Positions 46,424-55,710 of a stretch of 64,000 bases of DNA are shown here, in pieces (the first letter of the stretch is position 1; every line of letters starts with the position of its first letter). This stretch comes from a bacterium (GTDB taxonomy: Bacteria; Hinthialibacterota; Hinthialibacteria; H5-UNCL2): positions 32,979-96,978 of the forward strand of contig JABTUV010000016.1 of the NCBI GenBank assembly GCA_015075175.1, in the 5' to 3' direction. The translations under genes and the position numbers were made by a program. The notes under the pieces are model-generated. The model was not told where the DNA came from and made no database searches. It saw nothing but the letters and a program-made list of their open reading frames with translations.

Positions 46424-46504
46424 TCCCGGCCCTGTGGACTGCGGCTGCTTGCTGCCGCATGATCCTCCCCAGCCCACCTTGTCAAGGGGGGAGGCGATGC
46501 CGCA

Positions 46505-47483
46505 TCAGCCGGTCGTGGGATGCGCCCGGCACTGGTCCAGCGCCGCTTGGAGTACGCGCATGTTGGCCAGGCCGTCTTCGGCGGGAGGGAGCAGTTTTCC
46601 CGCGCGAACCGAGGCGGCGAAGTCAGCCAGTTCCTCGACGAAGTGGTTGCAGGGCGGGAACGTCACGGCCTCGGGCGTCGCGTCGCGGCCTGTGCTCCGC
46701 TGCATGATCAGTTGCGCCTCCTCCGGCGGGCCCCAGGCGGAGGGCAGGAAGAGGCTGACGCCCGTGCCGACCAGCTCCAGCGAGCCGCGCGAAGGCCCCT
46801 CGAAGCCGGCATCGATGGCCGCGTACACGCCGGACGGGAACGAGAGGGCGACGAGGAGCGACAGATCGGCGCGGCGCTCATTGAATCGCCCGCGGGCGAA
46901 GATGTCGCTGGGTTCCTGTCCGGCAAACAGGCGGGCGGCGTTGACGCCGTAGCAGCCGATGTCCCAGGCGGCTCCGCCGCCCTGGGCCGCGTCCAGCCGC
47001 CAGTCCTCCACGTCGATGGTGAAGGTGAAATGGGCGAGGATGAAGCGCAACTCGCCGATCCCGCCCGCCCGGAGGATCTCCAGCGCGCGCCGCGTGCGCG
47101 CGTGGTGCCGCCACGAAGGCTTCCTGCAAGAGCACGCCGGCGCCTTTCGCCGCGGCGACCATCTCCTCCGCCTGCGACAGCGACATGGCCAAAGACTTTC
47201 GCACAGGATGTGCGCCGCGGCCGCCGCGGCAACCCAGGCGTGATGGTCGGCGCCGGCGGCGGCCACGTATACGGCGTCCACCTCGGGATCGTCGATCACG
47301 CCCTGGTAGGAATCATAGGCGCGGGGGATGGAGAACTCGCGCGCCCACTCGCCGGCCACGCCCGGCCGGCGGCTGCCGATGGCCACGAGCGTCGTCTCCG
47401 GACATTGCAGGAGTAGGGACGTAGCGGCGGCGGGCGATGCGCGCGCAGCCGAGGATGCCGAAGCGCAGCGGCCCGGTACTCAT
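46505..47483 (-). CDS. Gfo/Idh/MocA-family oxidoreductase, frameshifted
   Basis: About 326 residues. The ATG at 47483 overlaps the stop of the upstream ModA-like gene (ATGA) and begins MSTGPLRFGILGCARIARRR, the NAD(P)-binding G-x-G-x-x-(A/G). The frame shifts near 47400 (then LVAIGSRRPGVAGEWAREFS), near 47195 and near 47115; in between, KSLAMSLSQAEEMVAAAKGA holds the equivalent of the EKP lysine. The C-terminal domain is clean: LRFILAHFTFTIDVEDWRLD, GGGAAWDIGCYGVNAARLF with catalytic Asp/His-region, and RGSLELVGTGVSLFL. Substrates in this family are sugars, inositols or related polyols; coupling with a binding protein is unusual. Confidence 0.85.
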
Positions 47484-48237
47484 TCCGGCGGCCCCTCAGG
47501 CAGGGTAAAGCCGTGCCGCCGGAAGGCGGTGATGCCCCACGGCGAATAAACGTAGCGCAGAAACTCCGCCGCCATGCGCGGACGCCGCGAGTCGGCCGGA
47601 ATCGCGCTGGCGTAGATGATCTTCGGCTGCTCGGCGTCGGGAATCGACAGCACGACTTGTACGTTCTCCGCCGTGCGCACCTCCGTCGTGTACACCAGTC
47701 CCACCTGCGCCTTCCCCGACGCGACGGCGCCGAGCACGGCCCGCGCGTCGGGCAACGTCGAGGCGCGGCTCCAGGGTGGAGAGAAGCCCGCGGGAGGACA
47801 GCCAGGCGCGCGCGGAGTCGCCCGCGGGCACGCCCGCCGCCGCTACCGCAATGCGCGCGATTTCAGCACCGGCCAGCTCCGAAGCTGCGGCGATGGGACT
47901 CCTCCTCCCTCGCGCCGACTACCGCCAGCCGGTTGCCGAAGATCGCGGCGGCTGTCGGGCAACAGCTTGCCCTCGAACGCCAGCCGCTCCAGGAGGCGCG
48001 GGTCGCCGCAGAACACAATGTCCGCCGACGTGGCCGCCAGGACCTGCCCCAGCGCCTCGCTGGAGGCGATGAACGCAGGCGACGCGCGCGCGGATGCGCC
48101 TTCGTGCCGCTCCGCCAGGCTCGGTGAACACGTCGGCCAGGCCGACATCCGCCAACGACGAGGCGGACCGTCTCGCGCGGCTCGCCGCAGCCGGCCATCA
48201 AAGCGAGTACGCACAAGGCAAGAGCCAGGCGATACAT
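47480..48237 (-). CDS. ModA-like substrate-binding lipoprotein, heavily frameshifted
   Basis: Starts at ATG 48237 with MYRLALALCVLALMAGCGEP, a lipoprotein signal with lipobox LMAGC. Family sequence then appears in different frames: SPAFIASSEALGQVLAATSA and DIVFCGDPRLLERLAFEGKL (ModA-like DVFxSxxxxxMxxL element), FGNRLAVVGAREEE and, from about 47760, ARAVLGAVASGKAQVGLVYT with EFLRYVYSPWGITAFRRHGF, the ModA C-terminus. Such proteins bind molybdate or tungstate for an ABC importer. No modB or modC follows; a MOT1-type permease lies at 60839. At least four indels. Overlaps the oxidoreductase start by four bases. Confidence 0.7.
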
Positions 48238-48289
48238 AGGCGAAAACTCCGGAAAAAGAATCGATTGCAAGTCGACGCCGGGATTGTGG

Positions 48290-48468
48290 CCCGAAACTCG
48301 GTTTTGCGCAAGGGATTGCTGGGCGCGCAGCCGTGGCGCCGGCGCCCCGCCAGCTTGCGTGTGGGCATCTTGCCCACACGCTTCGGAGTCACAAGCACGC
48401 CGGACGCGCGGCGAAGCGTGGGGGCGGGACGCCACCCACGCAAGCCGGCGGGACGCCGGCGTTACGGC
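48290..48468. repeat. R8-type palindromes (GCGTGGG...CCCACGC)
   Basis: CTTGCGTGTGGGCATCTTGC...CACACGC near 48353, GCGTGGGGGCGGGACGCCAC near 48416 and GCCGGCGGGACGCCGGC near 48444 are successive hairpins. A copy of the second is at 51019-51048. They fill the 230-base gap between the ModA-like and FG-GAP genes. Confidence 0.7.
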
Positions 48469-50325
48469 CTAGTTCGTCCTGTGCCAGCTTTGGATGAAAA
48501 GCAGGAGGTCGCGCTGATCGACGATGCCGTTTCGGTCCAGGTCGGCAGGGAGGTAGCTGGGCGTGGTCGTGACGGTGGGAGTCGGGGTAGTAGTAGCGGT
48601 CGGCGTGGGTGTGAAGGTAGGCGACGTGGTTGCGGTCGGCGTGGGAGTCGGCGTCTGCGTGAGCGCACCGGCGCGACGAGCGATCTCGTAACCGGACAGC
48701 GCGTACACCTCGCCCGCGTCGTCGTTGAGCGGCGTCCCCGGTCGATCCCCGCGCATGGCGTTGATGAGCGGGTCGGGATAGCCGTCTCCGTCGAACTCCT
48801 CCCACCAGGCGGAATAGCACATGCCGTCGTCTTCGTCCGCGCCCCAGATTTCATAGCTGTGCGGCGTCGCCGGCTTGTTCGCCAATAGGATCACCGGCGG
48901 GAAGGGCTCCGGTTGGCCGAAAAAGACGTCCACGATGCCGCCGTCAATGCGCGAGCCTGCGGCCAGCCCGCAGGGACTGCCCAGGATGAAGTCGTCAAAA
49001 CCGTCGCGGTTCAGATCAAAGATGAGAAACGTGTCGCCGGTAATGTCGCCGGCCGCGCGCGCGTAGATGACGGTATGCGTCACGCCGGGGATGGGGGCGT
49101 TGGCGACGAACTCGACGCCGCGCGGGATCGGGCCGTAGAAGATGTGCGCTTCGCCCGCCAAGGGCGAGCTGTTGTCCGCGCCGCGCGAGCGCAATGAACC
49201 CATGGCGAAGTCGGGATGGCCGTCGCCGTTCAGGTCTCCGACCGAGGTCTCCTCGCCCAGATAATCGCCGGCATCGAAGCCGAAGATGCGCGTCACCGAG
49301 GCGGCGTGCGGCAGCTGCGACAGATGCAGTTCGGCGGGCAGCTCGGGCGACGAGAAAATGATGACGGCCTCGCCCGCCTCGGGGACGTCGTTATTCTGGC
49401 CGTCGCCGCCGCCCAGCGTCGAGGTGTCGGGCGGGATGGTGACGCTGAAGCGATAGCTGGCGGCGGAGATGATGAGGTCGTCGCGACCGTCGGCGTCCAC
49501 GTCGCCCAGGTACACCGTCCCGCCGAAGTGGTCGCCGGCGTCGTAGCCGGAGACATGCGTGATGCGCAATCCGTCGCGGCTGGCCAGGTCGATGCGGGCG
49601 GGCGCCGGGCTGGCGCCGTAGATGAGATAGGCCTCACCCACGTTAGGGCGGGCGTTGCCCGGGCCGTCGGCCTGGTCCGCGCCGATGAGAAGGTCGGCCC
49701 GTCCATCATCGTCCACGTGGCCCGCGCGCGCCCAGACTCCGAGCCGGTCGGTCGGCTCCTCGCCGTAAATCCAGATCACGCGCTCGTGGGTCGCCTCCGA
49801 GAGATCGATGCGCGCCGGCCACTGAGAGGCCCCCAGGATGAGCGCGACCGCCCCCGCCCGGAAGCGCGGCGCCTCCGGCGGTCCGCTGTGGTTCTGCGCG
49901 CACAACGCCAGATCGTCAATGCCGTCCCCGTTCCAGTCCAAAACCGTCAACTCGCAGCCCGTCAGGTCGCCGTTGGAGGCGCCGATGATCTCGACCACGC
50001 CGGCAAGCGGCAGCTGCGACAGCTCCAGCGTACCGGAGACCACCCCGTCGCCGAACACGATGTAGGTCTCACCTGACTCGGGCCGCAGCAGTTGATTGCC
50101 CGGTCCGCCGGTCGCGCGCATGGGGCACAGCACGACATCGCCGAAACCGTCGCCGTTAAGGTCCCCCGCGCCCACGGGCATCCCGTAAAAGCCCCCGCCG
50201 GCGATGGCCGCGTAAAGGGTCCTCTGGCCCGGCTGGGCCGTATCGCGCAGGTCCCAGACGTCGCCTCGACCAAGACAGGCAAGGCCAAGCAACGCGAGGA
50301 TGGAAAAAAGTCCCCGGTACAGCAT
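48469..50325 (-). CDS. Secreted FG-GAP beta-propeller protein with C-terminal dockerin-like unit
   Basis: 618 residues, intact. Signal peptide MLYRGLFSILALLGLACLGR. Seven or so integrin-alpha-type FG-GAP repeats follow, each with a calcium loop: GAGDLNGDGFGDVVLC, TVLDWNGDGIDDLALC, AGHVDDDGRADLLIGA, LGDVDADGRDDLIISA, VGDLNGDGHPDFAMGS, IFDLNRDGFDDFILGS. A TPTPTPT linker (about residues 555-595) precedes DLDRNGIVDQRDLLLFIQSW, one dockerin-like F-hand. The layout repeats that of the mosaic protein at 20378, suggesting a shared anchoring or sorting scheme. The response regulator gene ends eight bases upstream, so both may be in one transcript. Confidence 0.9.
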   Translation of the reverse strand: MLYRGLFSILALLGLACLGRGDVWDLRDTAQPGQRTLYAAIAGGGFYGMPVGAGDLNGDGFGDVVLCPMRATGGPGNQLLRPESGETYIVFGDGVVSGTLELSQLPLAGVVEIIGASNGDLTGCELTVLDWNGDGIDDLALCAQNHSGPPEAPRFRAGAVALILGASQWPARIDLSEATHERVIWIYGEEPTDRLGVWARAGHVDDDGRADLLIGADQADGPGNARPNVGEAYLIYGASPAPARIDLASRDGLRITHVSGYDAGDHFGGTVYLGDVDADGRDDLIISAASYRFSVTIPPDTSTLGGGDGQNNDVPEAGEAVIIFSSPELPAELHLSQLPHAASVTRIFGFDAGDYLGEETSVGDLNGDGHPDFAMGSLRSRGADNSSPLAGEAHIFYGPIPRGVEFVANAPIPGVTHTVIYARAAGDITGDTFLIFDLNRDGFDDFILGSPCGLAAGSRIDGGIVDVFFGQPEPFPPVILLANKPATPHSYEIWGADEDDGMCYSAWWEEFDGDGYPDPLINAMRGDRPGTPLNDDAGEVYALSGYEIARRAGALTQTPTPTPTATTSPTFTPTPTATTTPTPTVTTTPSYLPADLDRNGIVDQRDLLLFIQSWHRTN

Positions 50326-50332
50326 CGCGGCC

Positions 50333-50725
50333 TCAGCGGGAGGGTGGCCGGGCGGCGGCGTTCTTCTGGATCAACCGTTCCACCGCCAGCATCAACTCGT
50401 CGATCATGAAGGGCTTGGCGAAGCAGCGGTCGCGGTTCTCTTCAGCGAACTTCTCGTAAGTGGGATAACTGGAGACGCAGGTGATAAACAGCGTGCGCCG
50501 CGCCTGCTCGGGCTTCTCCGCTTCCAGCCACTGGTAGATTTCCATGCCGGAGAGGTGGGGCAGGTGGATGTCCAGCACGATGGCGTCGTAGTCGTTGCGC
50601 GACAAGAGTTCCTGGGCCGCGCGGCCGTCCTCCGCGGTACTCACCTCGTAGCGGGAGCGCAGGCATTCCTTCAGGACCTGCCGGATACCCGACTCGTCGT
50701 CCACGACCAGGACTCTGGCGACCAT
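50333..50725 (-). CDS. Single-domain response regulator
   Basis: 130 residues of receiver domain only. ATG at 50725 with AAGGA seven bases before it (longer upstream frame rejected). MVARVLVVDDESGIRQVLKE has the acidic pair, DAIVLDIHLPHLSG the phospho-Asp, TLFITC the Thr and CFAKPF the conserved Lys. No output domain, so it acts like CheY/Spo0F by binding a partner, or is a phosphate shuttle. A cheA gene lies 20 kb away. Eight bases separate it from the FG-GAP gene downstream, an odd pairing. Confidence 0.92.
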   Translation of the reverse strand: MVARVLVVDDESGIRQVLKECLRSRYEVSTAEDGRAAQELLSRNDYDAIVLDIHLPHLSGMEIYQWLEAEKPEQARRTLFITCVSSYPTYEKFAEENRDRCFAKPFMIDELMLAVERLIQKNAAARPPSR

Positions 50726-50844
50726 GGCGCATCCTTTCACGCCGGAAGGGGCTTGGGCGTCTATAGCTATTCTAATGCATAACTCCACGATTTCAAGGGG
50801 GTTATTTGCGGGAATGCGTGGGCAGGCTGTCTTTTCGAGCTAAC

Positions 50845-51018
50845 CCAAGCTGTCATTTCGACCGAGACCAAGCGTCATTTCGACCGAGACCAGCGTTCGA
50901 CGAGATCAGCGTCATTTCGACCAGAAGCAGGTTGTCATTTCGACCAGAAGGAAATCTTCTCCTGCGCGATGCTGCCGTTTGGCGGGAAGAAGATTTCTCC
51001 TTCGGTCGAAATGACAGT
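50845..51018. repeat. R1 repeat cluster (five half-sites)
   Basis: (T)GTCATTTCGACC occurs at about 50852, 50874, 50911 and 50934 in the same orientation, followed by one inverted GGTCGAAATGACA ending at 51018. The last pair encloses GAAGGAAATCTTCTCC...GAAGAAGATTTCTCC. With an R8 copy at 51019-51048 this fills the 366-base gap; no gene seen. Confidence 0.88.
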
Positions 51019-51091
51019 GGCGAAGCGTGGGGGCGGGACGCCCCCACGCAAACCAACTAGATGCCAGCGCTACGAAATCGAGATGCCGGCG

Positions 51092-52453
51092 CTACGGGCT
51101 GTAATAATTCCACGTCAGTTTGCTCTTGCGATAGTGCGCCTTCGCCCACGGGCTGGGCGCGTTTCCGCGCGCGAGGGACCTCGTTGTGATGGACGCGCAA
51201 CTGCCGGCCCGCAGTACAAGAATCTCTTCCCGCCCGTCGCCCGCGACGTCCGCCACGTACAGCCGGTCGGCCTGCTCGGGAAATCGCTTGATGAACTTCC
51301 CCGAAATGGGATCGAAGATGCACACGTCGCCCGACTCATGGCGCGCCTTGGCCGACGCCAAGCGCGTCCGCCGGCCCGTCCAGTCAATCGTATGGATGAC
51401 CTCGACCCCCTTGGCCGTCCAATCCTTGGGCGCCACGCGGTCCATTTCGTAATGCGAGATCACTTCACCCGTCGATGAGAAGACCCAGGGCTTCTGGTGC
51501 GTGTCGTAGCGGCTCCTGCACCAGATTTCCAGGCCGGGGCGCCCCGGATCGAATTCGCCCAGGGCGGCGTTCTGCGGCTCTTGATGGTTGTAGTGGCTCT
51601 CCCAGATGAGACCCTCTATCCCGTAGAGAAAGACGCGGTTGCCGCCGCCTTCCTCCAAGGCGACCACCTCCAGGCCGGGCAGGTCGGGACGCACGTCGTC
51701 CACGAAGATGGAATCGATGTGTCCGCGCAGGGGGATGCGAGTGATGATCCGACCGGTGCACGACAGGATGGTCCCGCCCAGAACTTCATCCCGGCCGTCG
51801 CCGTCCAGATCGGCGACGCGCGCGCCGTTGTGGGCGCAGGCGAGAAAATCGTCGCGCTGCCAGAGCGGCTTGACCCGCCCCCTGGCCAGCTCCTCCAGCG
51901 CAAAGGCGGCGACGAACCGCCCCATGCGATAGCCCTGCTTATTAGTCGCCTGCAAGAGCAGATCTCGGTCGCCCATGCCTCGGAAGTCCGCCAGCACGAG
52001 ATGCTCCCAGCGTTCCGTGCCCTCGGGAGAAGGGATGCGCGCCTGCCACTTGTCCTTACCGGTCCTGCCAGTCAGCACCCGAAGGAATCCGTCGCGCGTG
52101 AGAAAAAGGACTTCCGTCGTCCCGTCGCCGTCGATGTCGCCGGCGGTTACACCCGGACCATGATGGCCGGGCAGGCCGTGACTCTCCGACGATCCCCCGA
52201 CCTGAACGGGGACCTGTCGCACCCACAAACGTTGTCCGTCGTGCCCGTAGGCCGCAACGTGGCCGGGGACCGTGATAAGATAATCGCGCCGCCCGTCGCC
52301 ATCCAAGTCCGCCGCGATAAGTCCGCCCGCGCTGTCGGTGGGCGCGGGAATATCCAGTGCGATCACGAAGGGGTTCTCGACATACTGTCGAACGTCCTCT
52401 GCCGCCGCCGCGGCGCCAAGCACCATCAAGCCGAGTGTGCGAAGTATCCTCAT
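51092..52453 (-). CDS. Secreted FG-GAP/VCBS beta-propeller protein, two compensating indels near the end
   Basis: 453 residues. The ATG at 52453 with GGAGG is chosen over an upstream one; MRILRTLGLMVLGAAAAAED is a signal peptide. Propeller blades: IAADLDGDGRRDYLITVPGH, TAGDIDGDGTTEVLFLTRDG, VADLDGDGRDEVLGGTILSC and YVADVAGDGREEILVLRAGS. Between about 51205 and 51150 the better reading is in another frame (LRVHHNEV), after which the original frame resumes with KAHYRKSKLTWNYYSP. A WNYY(S)-ending tail after a propeller is familiar from family 11 rhamnogalacturonan lyases and relatives, but the catalytic region is not evident here. Divergent from the HDOD gene. Confidence 0.78.
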   Translation of the reverse strand: MRILRTLGLMVLGAAAAAEDVRQYVENPFVIALDIPAPTDSAGGLIAADLDGDGRRDYLITVPGHVAAYGHDGQRLWVRQVPVQVGGSSESHGLPGHHGPGVTAGDIDGDGTTEVLFLTRDGFLRVLTGRTGKDKWQARIPSPEGTERWEHLVLADFRGMGDRDLLLQATNKQGYRMGRFVAAFALEELARGRVKPLWQRDDFLACAHNGARVADLDGDGRDEVLGGTILSCTGRIITRIPLRGHIDSIFVDDVRPDLPGLEVVALEEGGGNRVFLYGIEGLIWESHYNHQEPQNAALGEFDPGRPGLEIWCRSRYDTHQKPWVFSSTGEVISHYEMDRVAPKDWTAKGVEVIHTIDWTGRRTRLASAKARHESGDVCIFDPISGKFIKRFPEQADRLYVADVAGDGREEILVLRAGSCASITTRSLARGNAPSPWAKAHYRKSKLTWNYYSP

Positions 52454-52586
52454 GGTCGCCTCCGATGGTTCATGTGGATGGAGCAATCCGCTTGCGATCC
52501 CTCATATCATACACGAACCGCCTCTCGCGACATATCGGCGTTTGCGCCCTCACAATTCATGCTAAGAGATGGCGCGGATTGGCGAC

Positions 52587-52615
52587 TTGACTTCTCATCG
52601 AACGCGCTATATGAT
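52587..52615 (+). promoter_or_regulatory. sigma70 promoter for the HDOD gene
   Basis: TTGACT (52587-52592), 17-base spacer, TATGAT (52610-52615): the best promoter match in the window. The ATG of the HDOD gene is 37 bases downstream. Confidence 0.7.
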
Positions 52616-52651
52616 AATAATGTAACTGCAACTACATGTATTGAGGCGACG

Positions 52652-53755
52652 ATGGGCGGCAATCCGGAATCCCGCGAGGATTCCTCACAGCCCGGCGCCG
52701 TGGGTGGACGGATCGTCCCGCTCGACGGGACCTCCGCCGAGCACCTGGAACGGATGATCCGGGACATGGCCGACGTGCCGGTGTTTCCCGCCGCGGGACT
52801 CAAACTGCTGGCCGCCTTCCGCAATCCCTACTACAACGCCCGTCAACTGGGCGAGATCATTTCCGGCGACGTGGGCATGTCGGCGCGGGTACTGCGCATG
52901 GCCAACTCCGCCTACTACAGCATCAAAAACAAAGTCACGACCGTCAACCACGCCGTGACGCTTCTGGGCGTGCGGGAAATGGAGCAGATGGCGATGAACC
53001 TCTGTTTCATGTCGGTGTCGCCCCAGGAGTCGGGCGGCGGCGACCGGTTTGATCCGCTCGGCTACACGCGCCACTCCATGATGGTGGGCAAGGTGGCGGA
53101 ATACCTGTCGGGCGTGATCGTGTTCCAGATGTTGGGGCGGGGCGAGGCGTACGCGGCCGGGCTTCTGCACGACGTGGGGATGATTCTTCTGTATCGCAAC
53201 CGCCGCGCCGCCCTCTCCGAGGCGCTGACGGTCGCCCGCGAGAAGGGACTGGGATACGCCCAGGCGGAGCTGGCGGTCTTGCAGGTGAGCCACGCGGCGC
53301 TGGGGGCCTGGCTGGCGCAGATGTGGAACCTGCCGCGCAACCTGTGCGAGGCGATCGCCTATCATCACTCCATGCCGCCGGAGACGGCCATTCAACCCGA
53401 GCTGGTGGCCTTGCTGAAGTTGTCGGAGGCGCTCGCGCAGCGACTGGAGGCGGCGACGCTGGCGGAGATTCTGGACGATGAGCCGCTGGACGCACCGACC
53501 TTGCGCATCCTGGGTGCACGCGGCCTGCCCGCGGACCCACGCGAACTGGTGGATGTCGTCTACAGCCGCCATGAGGAGGATTTTGCGCGCCTCGGTCGGG
53601 AAGTCGAAGGGATGCTGTCGGCAGCTTCGGACACGGCGCCGCGCCGCACCGTCGGCGACCTGCAAGGACGCATCGAACCGGAGCGCCCGCCGCCCACGCC
53701 CGACAAGGACGGCGGAGGCCTGTCGCGGCTGAAGCGCTGGTTCGGCCGCCAGTGA
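52652..53755 (+). CDS. HDOD domain signalling protein
   Basis: 367 residues, intact; start at ATG 52652 after GAGG and a strong promoter. After a 30-residue leader the HDOD domain spans about 35-240: MADVPVFPAAGLKLLAAFRN, RVLRMANSAYYSIKNKVTTV, VNHAVTLLGVREMEQMAMNL, AAGLLHDVGMILLYRN and IAYHHSMPPE. HDOD proteins are non-canonical HD relatives in chemotaxis, c-di-GMP and stress signalling; the HD pair is partly present (LLHDVG). The C-terminal 110 residues are helical and end in a Pro/Lys/Gly tail (RLKRWFGRQ). No other signalling gene adjoins it. Confidence 0.92.
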   Translation: MGGNPESREDSSQPGAVGGRIVPLDGTSAEHLERMIRDMADVPVFPAAGLKLLAAFRNPYYNARQLGEIISGDVGMSARVLRMANSAYYSIKNKVTTVNHAVTLLGVREMEQMAMNLCFMSVSPQESGGGDRFDPLGYTRHSMMVGKVAEYLSGVIVFQMLGRGEAYAAGLLHDVGMILLYRNRRAALSEALTVAREKGLGYAQAELAVLQVSHAALGAWLAQMWNLPRNLCEAIAYHHSMPPETAIQPELVALLKLSEALAQRLEAATLAEILDDEPLDAPTLRILGARGLPADPRELVDVVYSRHEEDFARLGREVEGMLSAASDTAPRRTVGDLQGRIEPERPPPTPDKDGGGLSRLKRWFGRQ

Positions 53756-53767
53756 GGGACCGCCTGG

Positions 53768-53938
53768 GGGACAGTGACCAATTCCTGCCGGCAAGTCTCG
53801 CACAGTGCGCAGGAGTGACTGCGGGAATTGGTGCGTGTTCCTGTCTGCGGGGCGCAGGGACAAACGCCCATTTCCGAAGATACGTTCATCCCTCTCATGC
53901 GGCGTCTTCCGCCGGAAACGGGTGACTCTCCCCGGAGT
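53768..53938. repeat. R5 repeat and an adjacent GGAATTGGT hairpin
   Basis: ACCAATTCCTGCCGG at 53780 pairs with GGGAATTGGT ending near 53833. Then 53864-53938 is a copy of R5, nearly identical to 35041-35116 (CCCATTTCCGAAGATACGTT; TTCCGCCGGAAACGGGTGAC). Confidence 0.85.
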
Positions 53939-54033
53939 TACCGTCCTTCTCCCTCTCCGGTTGACGTTGACACCGCCGCCCCCCCCCGATAGGCTCTTAT
54001 CCAAGGTTTTCGCGGGGAAGAGAGACGACCCTC

Positions 54034-54969
54034 ATGCGCGTACTTGTGACCGGCGGCGCGGGATTCCTGGGTTCCCATCTGTGCGATGCCCTCATCGGCG
54101 ACGGCCACGAGGTCATCTGCATGGACAATCTCGTTACCGGTAGCATGGACAACATCGCCCATCTCCTGGGCGAGCGCCGCTTTCTTTTCATTCATCACGA
54201 CGTGACCAATTACATCTACGTCGAGGGAGCGCTGGACGCGGTGCTGCACTTCGCCTCGCCCGCCAGCCCGGTGGACTATCTGAAGCTTCCCATCCAGACG
54301 CTGAAGGTGGGTTCGCTGGGCACGCACAAGGCGCTGGGCCTGGCCAAGGCCAAGGGTGCGCGCTTTCTCCTGGCTTCGACCTCGGAATGCTACGGCGATC
54401 CCCTGGTCCATCCGCAGCCGGAGACGTACTGGGGCAACGTCAATCCCATCGGCGTGCGGGGAGTCTATGACGAGGCCAAGCGGTTCGCGGAGGCCATGAC
54501 CATGGCGTACCATCGCGCGCACGGAGTAGCCACGCGCATCGTGCGCATCTTTAACACCTATGGCCCGCGCATGAGGCTGTGCGACGGGCGCGTGGTCCCC
54601 ACCTTCATCGCCCAGGCGCTGCGCGGCGAAGACCTCACCGTCTTCGGCGACGGCAGCCAGACGCGCTCCTTCTGCTACGTCTCCGACCTGGTGCGCGGCA
54701 TACTGCTCCTGCTTGCCAGCGACGAAGTGGAACCGGTCAACATCGGCAATCCGGATGAAATGACCATCAAGCAGTTCGCCGAAGCGATCATCGCCGCGAC
54801 GGGCGCCTGCAGCCGCATCGTCTATCGCGACCTGCCCAGCGACGATCCCAAGGTGCGGCGGCCCGATATAAGTAAGGCGCGGCGGCTTCTGGGCTGGGAG
54901 CCGAAAGTCCCCCTGGCCGAAGGGCTGGCTCGCACCATCGAGTACTTCCGGGGGAAAGTCGCCGCCTGA
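54034..54969 (+). CDS. UDP-glucuronate decarboxylase-type SDR epimerase
   Basis: 311 residues, intact. N-terminal [20 protein letters not shown] is the NAD-binding GxxGxxG; then [53 protein letters not shown] (catalytic Ser/Thr region), [14 protein letters not shown] (YxxxK) and [10 protein letters not shown]. The set [12 protein letters not shown] and RGVYDEAKR is characteristic of UDP-xylose synthase (UXS), which oxidises and decarboxylates UDP-glucuronate. dTDP-glucose dehydratase is less likely. The TGA overlaps the next start (TGATG), so the secreted protein is coupled to it. Fits surface polysaccharide assembly. Confidence 0.92.
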   Translation: MRVLVTGGAGFLGSHLCDALIGDGHEVICMDNLVTGSMDNIAHLLGERRFLFIHHDVTNYIYVEGALDAVLHFASPASPVDYLKLPIQTLKVGSLGTHKALGLAKAKGARFLLASTSECYGDPLVHPQPETYWGNVNPIGVRGVYDEAKRFAEAMTMAYHRAHGVATRIVRIFNTYGPRMRLCDGRVVPTFIAQALRGEDLTVFGDGSQTRSFCYVSDLVRGILLLLASDEVEPVNIGNPDEMTIKQFAEAIIAATGACSRIVYRDLPSDDPKVRRPDISKARRLLGWEPKVPLAEGLARTIEYFRGKVAA

Positions 54970-55709
54970 TGCTTTCTCGCGCCGTCCTCCCTGCCCTCAT
55001 CCTCTTGTCTCTTTCGGCGCCGGCGAAATCGCAAACCGAAGACTTGCCCTCCGATCCCTACGCCCACACACGGCGTCTCAACCTGCTCTCGGCGGCCCTG
55101 GAAAGCGGCTATTTCTCCAACAGCTTCGCCGAGGACCGGGGACAGAAGCCGCCGGCGGACTTTACCACGATCACCGGCCGCTGGATCGTGGGCACGGGCG
55201 GCGAACACAGCCGTCACGGCGACCACCACGTGGCCCAGACGACTTCCGCCGCCACCTTCTGCCTCCTGGAACGCAGCCTTCTGGTCGTCCAGAATTTCCG
55301 CGCCGAGGTCAGCATCGCCGGCGACGGGGGCAACCTGGCCAAGGCCGCCGGTCTCTACTTCCATCGCCCCGACGGGCTGCAATTCACCTTTGTCGAGCTG
55401 GACTGGAAAACCAACCAGGTGGCGGCCTATTATTGGGACGGGGCCGGCGAGCGTCTCCTGGCCTCTGCGGCTTATCCCCTGTGGCGGCGCGGTTGGCATC
55501 GCCTGGGCGTCTCGGTCCAAGGCCCGCGACTCTCCGTCACGCTCAAGGGGCGGCTGGTCTTTTCCGCACAGTTGCCGTATGATGATGAGGCCGGCTTCAT
55601 GGGCTTCCTTACCCGCCAGGACAGCCGGGCGCGCTTCGACCAGTTGGTCATTCGCCCCGATCCATCCAATCGAACAAGGAGGCAGCGCCAGGCGACGACT
55701 GATCCCTGA
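54969..55709 (+). CDS. Secreted LamG/concanavalin-like domain protein
   Basis: 246 residues, intact, starting on the TGATG overlap with the UXS gene. Signal peptide [20 protein letters not shown]. The mature protein has an all-beta lectin-like sequence: DFTTITGRWIVGTGGEHSRH, NFRAEVSIAGDGGNLAKAAG, LYFHRPDGLQFTFVELDWKT, HRLGVSVQGPRLSVTLKGRL, GFMGFLTRQDSRARFDQLVI, the layout of LamG_3/DUF1080-type jellyroll domains that bind or cut carbohydrate. No catalytic residues recognised. Possibly modifies or binds the polysaccharide made with UXS. Confidence 0.75.
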   Translation: MLSRAVLPALILLSLSAPAKSQTEDLPSDPYAHTRRLNLLSAALESGYFSNSFAEDRGQKPPADFTTITGRWIVGTGGEHSRHGDHHVAQTTSAATFCLLERSLLVVQNFRAEVSIAGDGGNLAKAAGLYFHRPDGLQFTFVELDWKTNQVAAYYWDGAGERLLASAAYPLWRRGWHRLGVSVQGPRLSVTLKGRLVFSAQLPYDDEAGFMGFLTRQDSRARFDQLVIRPDPSNRTRRQRQATTDP

Positions 55710-55710
55710 A

